Assembly: GCA_020740775.1 (NCBI GenBank)
Contig: JAHEWK010000021.1
Location: 558,001-622,000, forward strand
Direction of reading: 5' to 3'
Source of the DNA: Ilyonectria destructans
Lineage: Eukaryota; Ascomycota; Sordariomycetes; Hypocreales; Nectriaceae
Length of the DNA: 64,000 bases
The notes beneath the pieces are model-generated. The model had not been told where the DNA came from and searched no databases. It saw only the letters and a list, made by a program, of their open reading frames with translations. This document shows positions 22,121-32,391 of this stretch, in pieces (position 1 is the first letter of the stretch; the number at the start of each line of letters is the position of its first letter). The translations under genes and the position numbers were made by a program.

Positions 22121-22774
22121 GGCGATGACGGCCAGTGGGTAAGGGGCAAGTGGCGGTCTCAATGGGTGTAGAGAAAACAAGGTTGGCTGAGTGCGGATAG
22201 AAAAGCAATGGCAAGCAATCAAGTCTCACGATGGCGCATCAACTTATAAACCCCTGGTTGACTAGGCTCGTTCCGAGGTATGTATGTATGTATGTATGTA
22301 TGTATGTATGGGAGGATGGCGTAGGAAATCTTCCAGTTGCCGAGGGAATTGGATGGACGGGCTTTGCCGAATCGTCACGGCCCCAGCTACAAACCCATGC
22401 CACGGAAGCCATGAAGGAAGCTCCGGATAACAATACACTTTTGTTGAGTTGATAATGCCGCGGTGCACTAAGTGACTGGAAAAACGTGCCCGACCGATGC
22501 AAATGAAGTCGTGCCTGGCAGGGGGAAAAAGGCTTTCCGCGGGCCGCGGAAGATGTATGAATGGTGGGTTCCCACATATTATCCACCATCTCACCAAAAA
22601 AGGTATAGCTTCAGTTTGTGGTCTGGGAAAATGGGGGCGAGACCGAGCCGCCATTGTCATCCCGAACCGTTGATTCTGAGATTTATTCCTGAAGTTTCCT
22701 GCCGGACTGTAGGTCTACAAGTCGCGGTCGATCTTGATCCCTCAAAACATTTTCATTCCAAGCACATCCAAACA
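22121..22774. promoter_or_regulatory. Divergent promoter shared by thiolase and CoA ligase
   Basis: 654 bp lie between the two start codons. It contains three CCGCGG boxes (22458-22463, 22537-22542, 22544-22549), the last two almost adjacent within TTTCCGCGGGCCGCGGAA. A (GTAT)8 microsatellite is at 22278-22310. The shared spacing suggests co-regulation. Confidence 0.6.
22278..22310. repeat. (GTAT)8 microsatellite
   Basis: Eight perfect GTAT units in the thiolase/ligase intergenic region. Probably length-variable; no function shown. Confidence 0.95.
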
Positions 22775-24445
22775 ATGCCTTACGACTCTCCCTATGCGCC
22801 ATTGGTCATCCCTAGATGCAATATTCTGTCATACCTTTTCCCAAAAGACCGTCCGGTCTCAGACAAGCCACAATGGATCGATTCGACGATGCCATCGCTC
22901 TCTCTCACAAGAGTCCAAATACTGACCTGGGTAAGGAGATTTGCTGTCGGACTTGAGAGGTTGGGCGTGCGCGAAGGCCAGACGGTCATGGTTTTCACTC
23001 CCAACCATATCTTTGTTCCTTTGGCATATCTCGGTGCCGCGGGATCAAAGCGAATATTTACCGGAGTGAGTCCGAGCTACACTGTGCAAGAGGTTGCATA
23101 TCAAATGGAGGCCGTTGAGCCAGCAGTAGTGCTCGTCTATCCAGACCTTTTAGACACGGCATTGGCTGCTGCAACGAAGGCTGGGATCCCCCAGAACCGC
23201 CTGTTCCAATTTTCAGATATTGAATGCGGCTCTTCCCGCGGTGTTCAGGACTGGAGAACAATGTGTGCCTCTGCTGCGGAATCTGGAACGTGGGACTGGG
23301 ATCCTCTGACGGGTGACACAGCCTTGTCTACTCCTGCTGCTATCAACTTCTCCAGTGGTACCACAGGACTTCCAAAGGGCGTCTGCATAAGCCACCACAA
23401 TCTTGTTGCAAACACCATGCAGACGATTTTCAATCGATACGAAAGTACCCAATATTCGGACACAAACCCGGCACCAGAAACCTGGCTTACCTTCTTACCA
23501 CTTTATCATGCCTACTCGCAGCTTTGGACAATCAATATCGCATGTCGGCTCCAGATACCCGTCTACATCATGCCGAAATTCAAATTCCAGCATTATCTTG
23601 AATCGATAGAACGCTTCAAGGTTACGGCACTACAAACTGTCCCGCCCATTTTGGTTATGTTGACTAAGAGATTCGAAACGTATCACTATGATCTGAGCAG
23701 TGTTAGACACATTCTCACCGGCGCGGCACCGCTCCCAGTGGAGCTACAGAACGAAGTTGCTCGTCGTTTCAACCTAGTGGTGACTCAAGGGTGGGGTATG
23801 ACGGAGACAACTTGTAGCGGAATCATGAACTCAACGACAGTTTCCGGCACCTCTGGCAGCGTTGGATGCCTCTTGCCTAACACGCAGGCAGTCCTGGTGG
23901 ATGAACAACAAACCGAAATCTTGGACGCAGAAACGCCAGGAGAACTATGGGTAAGAGGCCCCCAGATGATGCTAGGGTATTGGCGAAACGAGTCCGCAAC
24001 GAATGAAACCAAAACGTCCGACGGTTGGGTCAAAACTGGTGACATTGCACGCTTTCAGGGGGGGAAATTCTGGATCGTTGATAGGAAAAAGGAACTTATC
24101 AAAGTCAATAGCCTTCAGGTCTCTCCGGCAGAGCTAGAATCCGTCCTCCTGGAGCACGAAGCTGTGGTCGACGCCGCCGTTGTGGGCATGTCAATCTTGG
24201 GAGAGGAAAAGCCACGGGCGTACATTGTGTTACGAGAGCCCGCCAAGGGCAAGGTCACTAGGAAAGATATCGAGTTGTTCGTGGCTTCGAGAGTGGCAAA
24301 ACACAAGGCGCTTTCTGGTGGTGTTCAGGTGGTTGATGAAATACCGAGACTCGCAAGCGGCAAAATCATTAGGAAGTTGATGAAGGAATGGGGGAAGAGG
24401 GATGCTAGGAAGGAGATGGAACGACGGCAGAAGGAAAAGCTCTGA
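22775..24445 (+). CDS. Acyl/aryl-CoA ligase (4-coumarate-CoA ligase-like, ANL superfamily)
   Basis: A single exon of 556 aa is read from MPYDSPYAPL. The frame is open further upstream but without a better start. Motifs in order: the AMP-binding loop FSSGTTGLPKG (about 189-199), PLYHAYSQ, GWGMTETTCSG, DGWVKTGD, VDRKKELIKVNSLQVSPAE and the C-terminal ASGKIIRK with the catalytic lysine (about 529). The protein ends KEKL, so a PTS1 is not clear. The enzyme activates a carboxylate through an acyl-AMP to a CoA thioester. The CoA product could feed the divergently transcribed thiolase. The acid substrate (phenylpropanoid, aryl or medium-chain) cannot be told. Confidence 0.9.
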   Translation: MPYDSPYAPLVIPRCNILSYLFPKDRPVSDKPQWIDSTMPSLSLTRVQILTWVRRFAVGLERLGVREGQTVMVFTPNHIFVPLAYLGAAGSKRIFTGVSPSYTVQEVAYQMEAVEPAVVLVYPDLLDTALAAATKAGIPQNRLFQFSDIECGSSRGVQDWRTMCASAAESGTWDWDPLTGDTALSTPAAINFSSGTTGLPKGVCISHHNLVANTMQTIFNRYESTQYSDTNPAPETWLTFLPLYHAYSQLWTINIACRLQIPVYIMPKFKFQHYLESIERFKVTALQTVPPILVMLTKRFETYHYDLSSVRHILTGAAPLPVELQNEVARRFNLVVTQGWGMTETTCSGIMNSTTVSGTSGSVGCLLPNTQAVLVDEQQTEILDAETPGELWVRGPQMMLGYWRNESATNETKTSDGWVKTGDIARFQGGKFWIVDRKKELIKVNSLQVSPAELESVLLEHEAVVDAAVVGMSILGEEKPRAYIVLREPAKGKVTRKDIELFVASRVAKHKALSGGVQVVDEIPRLASGKIIRKLMKEWGKRDARKEMERRQKEKL

Positions 24446-25102
24446 GTTGTAGATTGACCATAGCACAATATTACCTTTCCTAAAGTGTTGGCACACCGGC
24501 GACCTCTGCCACAACTTTGGCCATTCTCAGACTTGTTGCGCATCCACCATCACGAATAATACCGAATAGTACCGACTTGGTTGACCACAATTCCGACGTT
24601 GATGAGTCACCACACGCAGTTGGCAGACCTCCAGCCATCTATCTAGTGGTCTATTGCGACCGAGCACATTGCCATGCGAGACTTCAACTGCTGCTCAAGG
24701 AAGGGGCTTGTTTGAAGGATTGGATCGAGCAATCTCATTTCGTGTTGTCATATTTCCTTGGGATGGACTCAATGCTAAAGATATTCAAGGCCCATGGCGT
24801 GAGAGCCGATGCAAATTTTGATAAGGGGGTGGATACCATTTGGTGCATTTGTCAAGCCGTTCAGCTCGGTACGGGGACAACCCGGATGTGATTCGGGCAG
24901 GTGTTCGTCCGCCCCCATTCTCAAGCCCAACTTCTTATGCATCGGAGTCTTGTCTGGAGATGAATGACGTTTGCCTCTGCTCCAGAGAATCGTACGGGCC
25001 TGAGGTGAGTCTTAGCATGAACCGGACTTAATGCAACACGGGCTTGGTGCTGCACCGCTCCGCTTTCATGCAGGTTAGAGCCGCCCCGTCTATCGGCAAG
25101 GT
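24446..25102. other. Intergenic, no gene recognised
   Basis: 3' flank of the ligase and distal upstream region of the aldo-keto reductase. A 124-codon frame near 24,517-24,891 has no ATG at its start and no recognisable motif. Confidence 0.45.
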
Positions 25103-25243
25103 TCGCCTCGACAGCTGTACGTCCCCCGGTGTTAACGGACTCACCGGGGCTATCTAACTGCTACCTTCGCCTCGACAGCTGCACGTCCCCCGGTGTTAAC
25201 GGACTCTCCGGGGCTAGCTAACTGCTACCTTCGCCTCGACAGG
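25103..25243. repeat. 64-bp tandem repeat with stem-loop, upstream of the aldo-keto reductase
   Basis: Units start at 25103, 25167 and 25231 (period 64, two full copies plus a 13-bp start of a third). Each unit begins TTCGCCTCGACAG. In the first, CCCCGGTG and CACCGGGG are an exact 8-bp inverted pair around ten bases; the second keeps CCCCGG/CCGGGG. It ends about 210 bp before the start codon at 25455, so it could be a duplicated control element. Confidence 0.75.
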
Positions 25244-25454
25244 ACCAACCTGTTTTGCCTCGGCTATGTTTTGGCACGCCATCACTGCCACGGGGTTCAG
25301 CAGCGTGGTCTACGTCATACTCAAACCCCTAAATCAGTATAAAGACGAACCTCTATCTCCTTCAGTTGCTATGAAAGGCGACTGAGCCATATAACCTCGC
25401 ACGGCTCATCGCTTCTATACCGCTCTCTACAAACCTGAATCCATCTAAACCGAC

Positions 25455-26597
25455 ATGGCGCCTCCTAGCAAGCTCCTGACTCGCAAGCTGGCCAAGAATG
25501 GCCCCGAAATCAGCGCCGTCGGCTTCGGCATGATGGGTTTGAGCGTCGCATACGGTGCCACGGGGTACGTGAGATTCGAGTCCTAACCAATGTAGTCATC
25601 TTCTGACTTTCCACCAGGTCCGACGAAGAGCGCTTCCGCGTCCTCGACCGCGCCTGGGAGCTCGGTTGTACGAATTGGGACACTTCAGACTTCTACGGCG
25701 ATTGTGAGGACCTGATTGGCAAGTGGTTCAAGTTGCACCCGGAGCGCCGGCATGATATCTTCCTAGCCAGCAAGTTCGCCATCAAGGTTGCCGTTAAAGA
25801 AGACGGCTCGCACGACTTTTCCGTTGATTCCTCTCCCGAATCCTGTCGGGCGGCCTGTGAGCGGGCTCTCCAGCGAATGAATGTAAACAGCATCGATCTG
25901 TACTATATCCACCGTCTCGATAAGGTCACCCCTATTGAGAAGACGGTAGAGGAGCTGAGCAAGCTGAAGAAGTGAGTTTCTTTTACCAACCCATTCTCCG
26001 ATATGTGATTAATAGCTGTGTAGCGAGGGAAAGATCAAGTACATTGGCATTTCTGAGTGTTCGTCGAGCGCTCTGCGACGTGCCTATGCTGTGCACCCTG
26101 TGGCCGCCGTGCAGGTCGAGTACAACCCCTGGGATATTGATATTGAGAACGAATCCGGCACCGACCTTCTAGCCACTTGCCGGGAACTGGGTGTAACCGT
26201 CTTCGCCTACTCACCTCTGGGTCGTGGCATCATGACGGGGAAATATAAGTCAAAGGATGATTTCGAGCTGACCGACACTCGCCGTTTCTACCCTCGTTAT
26301 AACGACGAGAACTTCCCTAAGAATCTGAAGCTGGTAGAGAAGTTCCAGGAGATGGCTGCCCACAAGGGTTGCACCTCCGGACAGCTCGCCTTGGCGTGGA
26401 TCTTGTCGCAGGGGGAGGATATTATTCCAATTCCCGGTACGAAGAAGATCGAGTACTTGGAGGAAAACGTTGCTGCGGTCAAGGTGGCGCTCACTAAAGA
26501 GGAGGAGCAAGATATCAGAAAGATGGTGAACGAGGCTGGAATCGCTGGTGATAGGTTCGAGCAGCTAGGCCCTTATAGCGTCTCCGCGCCTTTGTGA
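25455..26597 (+). CDS. Aldo-keto reductase
   Basis: Three exons: 25455-25564, 25618-25971 and 26024-26597, giving 345 aa. Introns start GTACGT and GTGAGT. The catalytic tetrad is visible: Asp in NWDTSDFYG, Tyr in DFYGD (about 62), Lys in ASKFAI (about 88) and His in YYIHRLD (about 134). NADPH-binding family segments include GVTVFAYSPLGRGIMTGKY and IPGTKKIEYLEENV. It resembles the fungal YakC/pyridoxal-reductase-like group. It reduces aldehydes or ketones with NADPH in the cytosol. It sits between the CoA ligase and a Zn2Cys6 regulator in the cluster and has a tandem-repeat promoter. Confidence 0.9.
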
Positions 26598-27541
26598 ACA
26601 GCATACAATCTTCACGACAGCGAGGTAGGAAGTTTGCAATGACGGGGAAAGTCAACAATTTGAACGTGGCTTCAGCGGCTCCTCTCCAGTATCTTCTTAT
26701 TTGTCCCAGAGCGACTGCCATAGCGCCGAAGCCGATGGGAAGTGCACTTTTCGATTATGTGGACATGTTTGACGATGTGATTATAGGTTGGATGGAAAGC
26801 TCTCGTTGAATACTAAGTTCGACGAACTTGTCCAAGACTAGCTCGCGTATGTGGAAACAAGAGTTCAATCCTTCCAAGTACATAAGTATATGTATTTTCC
26901 ATCTCGGCAGGTCTGCAGGAGGAGCACAGGACGTGCTGGGCTCAACTACGTGAAGTTGCTGCCGCCCCACGCCTCAACCAGTCCTCTTGCAATGCCTCTT
27001 GGCTCCAAGGGGGGCTGAACTCAATCCCTCGGAAAGGCAGCTTTCCTACCCTTAGTCCCCTCTACTATAGGTTTCGCTAAAGCACGTCAATACAAGTATT
27101 CTTAGTTTGCCTCCTGCAGCTACATCTCCCCGGCTAATCCAGCATGACATCGGCTCAGGGGCGCAATGTGTCAGGCCTGTCGCCCGTCAGCGGGAGTCCA
27201 ATCCTCCTCCGGTGCCGAAAAGGTGCGCTCCAAGGTAGCTAGTCTCGAGGAGGAAGCCAATCGGATCAGCTGGGAACTCACTTGCGGGTCCCGAGGTTCC
27301 GAATTGCGGGGAAGCGGGGCCGCGGGAAGTTTCCAGCTCGTGAATTTCCGACTCAGGATTGCATTGTCCCGCCAGCTGACTTACTCTCGCATGTACCTCT
27401 ATAGCCCAGGAACTAGAGGCATTGACTCTCGTATCCGTTCTATTTAATACAACAAACCATTCCACTCTTTCTCCTATTCGTCTTTGATTCAGTGTATTTC
27501 ATTTGGTCTCAAACAAACGCCGAGTTGCCTCGACTGTGACG
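26598..27541. other. Intergenic, promoter of the first cluster regulator
   Basis: No gene recognised. A CCGCGG box is at 27320-27325, about 220 bp before the start codon at 27542. Confidence 0.45.
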
Positions 27542-30449
27542 ATGCCGGCGACTGGTGGTGCCACACTACTCGAGTCGACTCGTCAGGCCACAAACGAGAC
27601 TCGCCAACTCTCAATAAAAGAATCCAGGAAACGCGCACCAAAAGCATGTTTACAATGTCGGCGAAGAAAAGTGCGATGCGATGTAGTCTTCTCAGGACCA
27701 CCATGCCGGAATTGTGTCCTTGACAACAACAGATGTGTGATAACTAGAAGAATGTTGAAAGGGTAGAACGATGCAATGGCTCAACGTTCTCTTCAGGTGG
27801 ACTAACTAGTCTGATAGTCAAAAGGTTCCAACTGACGAATTTGGCAACATCGTCAGCGCATCAGCTACACCATTATCACCTGTGACGCATGGTGGCGAGC
27901 AGGCAGAAGACCTGATCGACGGAGAGCCAAACCACTTGGATGCCCCATCAATGGGTGATATAGCGACACTGACGACAGGCGATCCTCGCGATGACACATA
28001 CCCGTTCGCAGGCCACCCCGCACCCATGGTTTCATCTTTCATAGATGGATTAGAATTCTTGAAGTCGACAGATTCTCATCTTGCAGACGGTCCATCATAC
28101 CGCGAACTCTCACTCGACAGCGGGATGTTCCTGGGGGGTGATCATTGCTTATCACTATACCACAACGACGATTCGTATACTTCCGACTTGCCATTTATAA
28201 ATCTTCCCGACTTATCCAGGATGTCTCTGCAGGAAATCAGCTCTCTCCGTCTGCAGAGATGCCTGTGGTTGCCCCCGAGACTAATTTTAGACGAGTTTGT
28301 CCGGCAGTATTTTCTCCATGTCCACCCAGTGGTGCCGTTCCTCGACGAGAGACATTTTTGGGACTTGTACGGCCGCAAGAATGCTGATGATAATATACCT
28401 GACAAGATGCCTGTGGTTTTGTTTCAAGCCATGTTATTCAGCGCTTGTAGCGTAAGTTATACTAAATTATGTCGACACTTGGACAGTAAATGCTAACCAA
28501 GGAATAAGTTTGTTTCTCAGCCCATTGTAGAAGCATTGGGTTTCAGTTGTCCTCGCTCAGCATCAGCTAAGCTATATATCAGAGCAAAGGTACTAGGCGA
28601 ATCGTTTACCACATGGCAGTGAACATTGTCTTTTAACTAACATCTCTAGATTCTATATGACATGAGAACAGAATCTTCCTCCCTTGTGCTTGCTCAAACC
28701 GCAATTCTTCTTACGTTCCTGCCATTTTCTTTCGGAGTCGGACCGACGAGACCAAACACGATCTGGCTTGGAATCGCAATTGATCATGCTAGATCTGCTC
28801 ACACCGATCATGTAATGAGTTCACGCCGTGTCTCTTACGACAAAAACAACCAGATCAAACAAGCAAGCAGCCTGAAGCGACTCTGGTGGTGCTGCATTCT
28901 CCGTGACAAGACCCTCTCTCTTGGCTTACAACGGAGTGTCCAGATAACCCAACCGTGCCGGCCACCGGACTTGAACGACTTTGAAGATCAAATCGGGAGT
29001 TCTTTGGTCTACGATTCTCGTACACAAAGACGTCTCTATTGCATTTTCATACGTACAATGGAACTTTGCACCGTTTTGACCGACCTTTTACCTCTCGTAT
29101 GTCAGTCAGAGGATGCCCTGTATGGTGGACATACTGTGAAGAGCTCGGAGCAGGCGAAATTAGTATCATGCAAATCCGCCCTACAGGATTGGTATCTCAA
29201 GACCCAGCAGGACCACCCATTGTCAAGAGAAGCAGATGGATTTCAACACCAATCAGTCATCATCCAGACAACTTTCATGTACATCTTTTATCAGTAAGTC
29301 AGCATCTGAGCCAACAAAGTGAAACTATGGCGACAAAATCTAACCATATTACGATCTAGCACCGCAAGATTAAGTCTTCACTCCAAAGACATCCTCGCTA
29401 CTTTATTCCTATCAAAGGAAGGAAGTCCGAGTTCACTGAAAGTGTTCGAGAAGAGCCTTGAGGCTCGAGATGCTGCGATTAGTATCACCGATTGCCTCCG
29501 GCAGTCAGTACAGCTGGGGATCGTCCGCTATTTTCCGATAAGCATGTCAGTAAATCTTCCCCTTCAGGCAACAAGCGCTGAACTCACCTAGAATAGAGTT
29601 GCATTCATCGCCATGCCTCTTCTCATGCATATAATCGATCACAAGATGCAGCTTCCAGGGGACAAAAGCCAAAAGGCAGTCGCAAATCACCATCGCCTTC
29701 AAGCTCTCATTCATGCCATGAAACAATATCAGCTACAGTATCATGGCGTTGAGAGTATCAGCGAGGTGATCCGTTTTGTAGTTGATTTTGCGGAGCTCGA
29801 CCACCAAGTGAAACCATCCGGAACCACCTCGGAATGGACGGATATTATCATATGCAGGCCGTCCCAGTTCATCCAGCTCACGATGATTTTGAAGGCAAGC
29901 CTAAGTCAAGCCAAATCACCCGACCAGGCCTTTCAGCAGAGCCTCAAAAACATCCTCAGTGGCGTCCCTACTTTAACGGAATCTCCGTACTCAATTCCGA
30001 ACATGCAAGATTTGCATGTTTTCCCTTTGCCTACTGCATCTGATGGTCAAGCGGGAACAACATCAAGCCCAACAACAACCGACGAGGGCAATCACGATGT
30101 GTCCGTGATGTTTGACGACTCATTAGCGGACAAATTGCACCCTAACCTCACAAGCATCAAATCCCCAGCGCCTACGACCGACACTCCCCCAGGAGTCCAA
30201 GAGCTACCAGGCATTGCCCACCAAGACGACACAGGCGATGGCAGAAATACAAGTGAGAGTGCAATAACCCCAGGAGTACTAGACTTTGTCAACGAGATCT
30301 CGTGCATCGGCGAAGATACAAGTAACAAAAACGAATTTGAATTTTTGAATATGTTGGTAGACGTCGATGGGGGCATGAGCGTTGGCCTAGAAAATCGGCA
30401 AACGAGTTCGGGGGGTCCTTGGGACTCGCCTGGGAACTCTAGTTATTGA
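27542..30449 (+). CDS. Zn2Cys6 transcription factor with fungal middle homology region
   Basis: Six exons: 27542-27762, 27818-28451, 28509-28589, 28650-29293, 29360-29545 and 29597-30449, giving 872 aa. The zinc cluster is at about residues 36-65: CLQCRRRKVRC, eight residues, CRNC, six residues, C. The middle region has the fungal-TF segments FVRQYFLHVHPVVPFLDERHF, LYDM, SLKRLWWCCILRDKTLSLGL and DWYLKTQQ, as in cutinase factor 1 beta-like activators. The C-terminal quarter is low-complexity and acidic/Thr/Pro-rich, a plausible activation domain. Exon phases close exactly. It probably binds CGG-containing sites in the cluster promoters (inference); it resembles the second regulator at 49.1-51.5 kb. 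Confidence 0.88.
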
Positions 30450-30881
30450 CTTCAAAATCATCCACCTGTCAGAATCCTAGAGTAATAGATCACTTCTTTC
30501 CGGACCCTGGCAGGTACTATACTTCAAATTTGCGTCCTGTAAGGAGTTGAAAGAATCTACTATTAGAGTCTTTGGTGATGGCATTGAATCATTTTCTTAG
30601 GCGGCCCGGCCTGACAACAGTGGATGATAGCAGACTCGTGAGCAGGTCGAGCCCGAAAAAAGGAAGACTAGATAAAAGGCTGTTGGATCGAATCGGCATG
30701 TCCATGTTATAAAGGTATGCGTGCGCGCTGAAATAAGTCAGTCGCCCTACTTTTCGCTGTACGCCCATTTCGCTGCTCCTTCCTCGCAAGTAACGTGGTC
30801 CACAAGCATGCCGCGCACTTCCACCACACTATTAACTCTAAATAGCCAACCTACAACCACAACAATTGGAATTATTGAAAG
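30450..30881. other. Intergenic, no gene seen
   Basis: 3' flank of the regulator and start of the transposon island. Confidence 0.5.
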
Positions 30882-31175
30882 CTAGTCGGAACTATATACG
30901 TCAGACATTTCTTTGCCCTCCTGGCAAGTTCTCGTATTATGTCCGGTCTTACCGCAGGTGCCACAGCGCCGTTGAGCCGGCTCGGTCCTCTTCTTGGTAC
31001 CACCAACTTGACGCCTTTCCTGCTCTAACTGCTCATCAACTGCCTTCTGTGCTATCGCATCCTGTGAATCCTTTACATTAAGTGCTCCTCTAAGGAAGAC
31101 TTTAGTCTCTTTAGCCCTCCGGCGTTTACTGAGTGTATCATTCGCCTTATAAAGGGTGCATACCTTGGCTTTAAA
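30882..31175 (-). pseudogene. Fot1/pogo-type transposase, C-terminal zinc-knuckle fragment
   Basis: The minus-strand frame reads LYKANDTLSKRRRAKETK, then DAIAQKAVDEQLEQE and the zinc knuckle RCGTCGKTGHNTRTC (Cx2Cx4Hx4C), the tail typical of fungal pogo/Fot transposases. The DDE and DNA-binding parts are missing. Confidence 0.65.
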
Positions 31176-31419
31176 TAGGTAACCGATTGAGGCAATGCCT
31201 GCATCCCTTTTGCCAGTTGGTGTCACGTGCCCTGGAGGCAACACCAGCTTGTGCCGGGCGAGTCACTGGCCTAGCGCTAGAATGAGGGTTTTTATAGTGG
31301 ACCTAGGCCCTAGGATAGAGGACCAGAGATTAATCTTATACCTATATAACCCCTACCAGTAACTCTATAGCTATTAACCTACGTCCCTTACTCTTCTTAT
31401 TAGGTATCTTATAGGTTAA

Positions 31420-31915
31420 TGTCACGGCCCAGGTTGAGACCAGGCGGTCACAACCGGCAGAACCATGACTGTACATCAACACGATCGGAGCTCCACTCCG
31501 CACGATCACCAGCGATCCCGAATGGATCACCAGTGATTTGTAACGGTCGTGTCTCTGGTCTGCCGTATACGTAGTATAGGGTAGGCAAGAGATTGGTTGC
31601 TGGTGGATAAACCGTAGGTTTATGTTAGCAGATCGGTTAGGGCGTCACTTACTGGGGTAGGTTACGTCTGACAATAGTCAATCAAGGTGATGCGTTTGCG
31701 AGCCAAGGTGATTGAGGTAATCAAGTTGTATTGAAAGCTGAGTAGCTAAGGTTCTAGGAAAGTGCTAAGGAATGTGTGTCTATATACTAGAATGACAGGT
31801 GAGGCTCACGGGTGAGTCCCTTAGTGCGGCGTGAGCCGCAGCGAGGTGACCTTGATTGGGGGGAATTTGTGGGGCACACGTGACGCTGGGCGTCTTCGTT
31901 GCATGGGTCGTGACA
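31420..31915. repeat. Solo-LTR-like block
   Basis: It begins TGTCACGGCCCA and ends TGGGTCGTGACA, an 11/12 inverted match with TG...CA termini, 496 bp apart. No 5-bp target duplication was found. The segment 35,475-35,530, read on the minus strand, shares AAGTGCTAA and GTCTATATA wording with this block, so a second truncated copy may flank the other side of the 32.1-35.5 kb element. Confidence 0.45.
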
Positions 31916-32095
31916 TGATTGCAACTACCGTATCGCTGATCGCCTTACCAGGTATCACGGGACGGAACTTGGGGTCGACTTAGAATCGTTGTTGTGCCGT
32001 GAAGAGGCAAGAAGCTATGGGTGACGCGAAGCTACTATGTACAGTGGGTGACCCACATCACGTGGTCACGTGATATCCCAGTTCCTAGGACTGGT

Positions 32096-32287
32096 TTACC
32101 TCAGCAAGCTCAGGCCCTCTGCTCCAAAGCGCGCTAACCCTAAACGGTAGCACGTACACAGAGGGCCTGAGCCAAATTGTCACATTTTTGGTGGCGTTGT
32201 CGTTCGTCCCAAAAGGGAAAGACATTTATTAGACATCACATGTCGAACGCGAAAAATATCATCGGCGAAAGGCGCGTTGCACGGCCA
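32096..32287 (+). repeat. Left 192-bp terminal inverted repeat with internal fold-back
   Basis: It starts TTACCTCAGCAAGC and ends ACGGCCA. Inside, GCTCAGGCCCTCTG (32108-32121) and its exact complement CAGAGGGCCTGAGC (32159-32172) can pair around a 37-base loop, so each terminus can form its own hairpin. Confidence 0.95.
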
Positions 32288-32391
32288 ATTCAATTTCTAC
32301 CTAAAAACCTACCTACCTACCAATTCAATTTCGCCCGGTCCAATCCAATTCCATTGTGCCCATCACCTATACTTCTGATACTACCTTGAAT

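Noticed and set aside
22278..22310. CRISPR-like or regulatory array at the GTAT repeat
   Set aside because: A plain four-base microsatellite without spacers; this is a fungal nuclear genome.
20660..24445. C-terminal EKL of thiolase and CoA ligase as shared peroxisomal PTS1 signals
   Set aside because: EKL does not fit the usual [SAC][KRH][LM] pattern; the thiolase PTS2-like N-terminus is the better evidence.
24517..24891. 124-codon frame after the CoA ligase
   Set aside because: No ATG at its start and no recognisable motif; probably chance.
31420..31915. Full LTR retrotransposon flanking the 32 kb element
   Set aside because: Only LTR-like termini are seen; there is no target duplication, primer-binding site or pol gene nearby, so it is listed as a solo-LTR-like block only.
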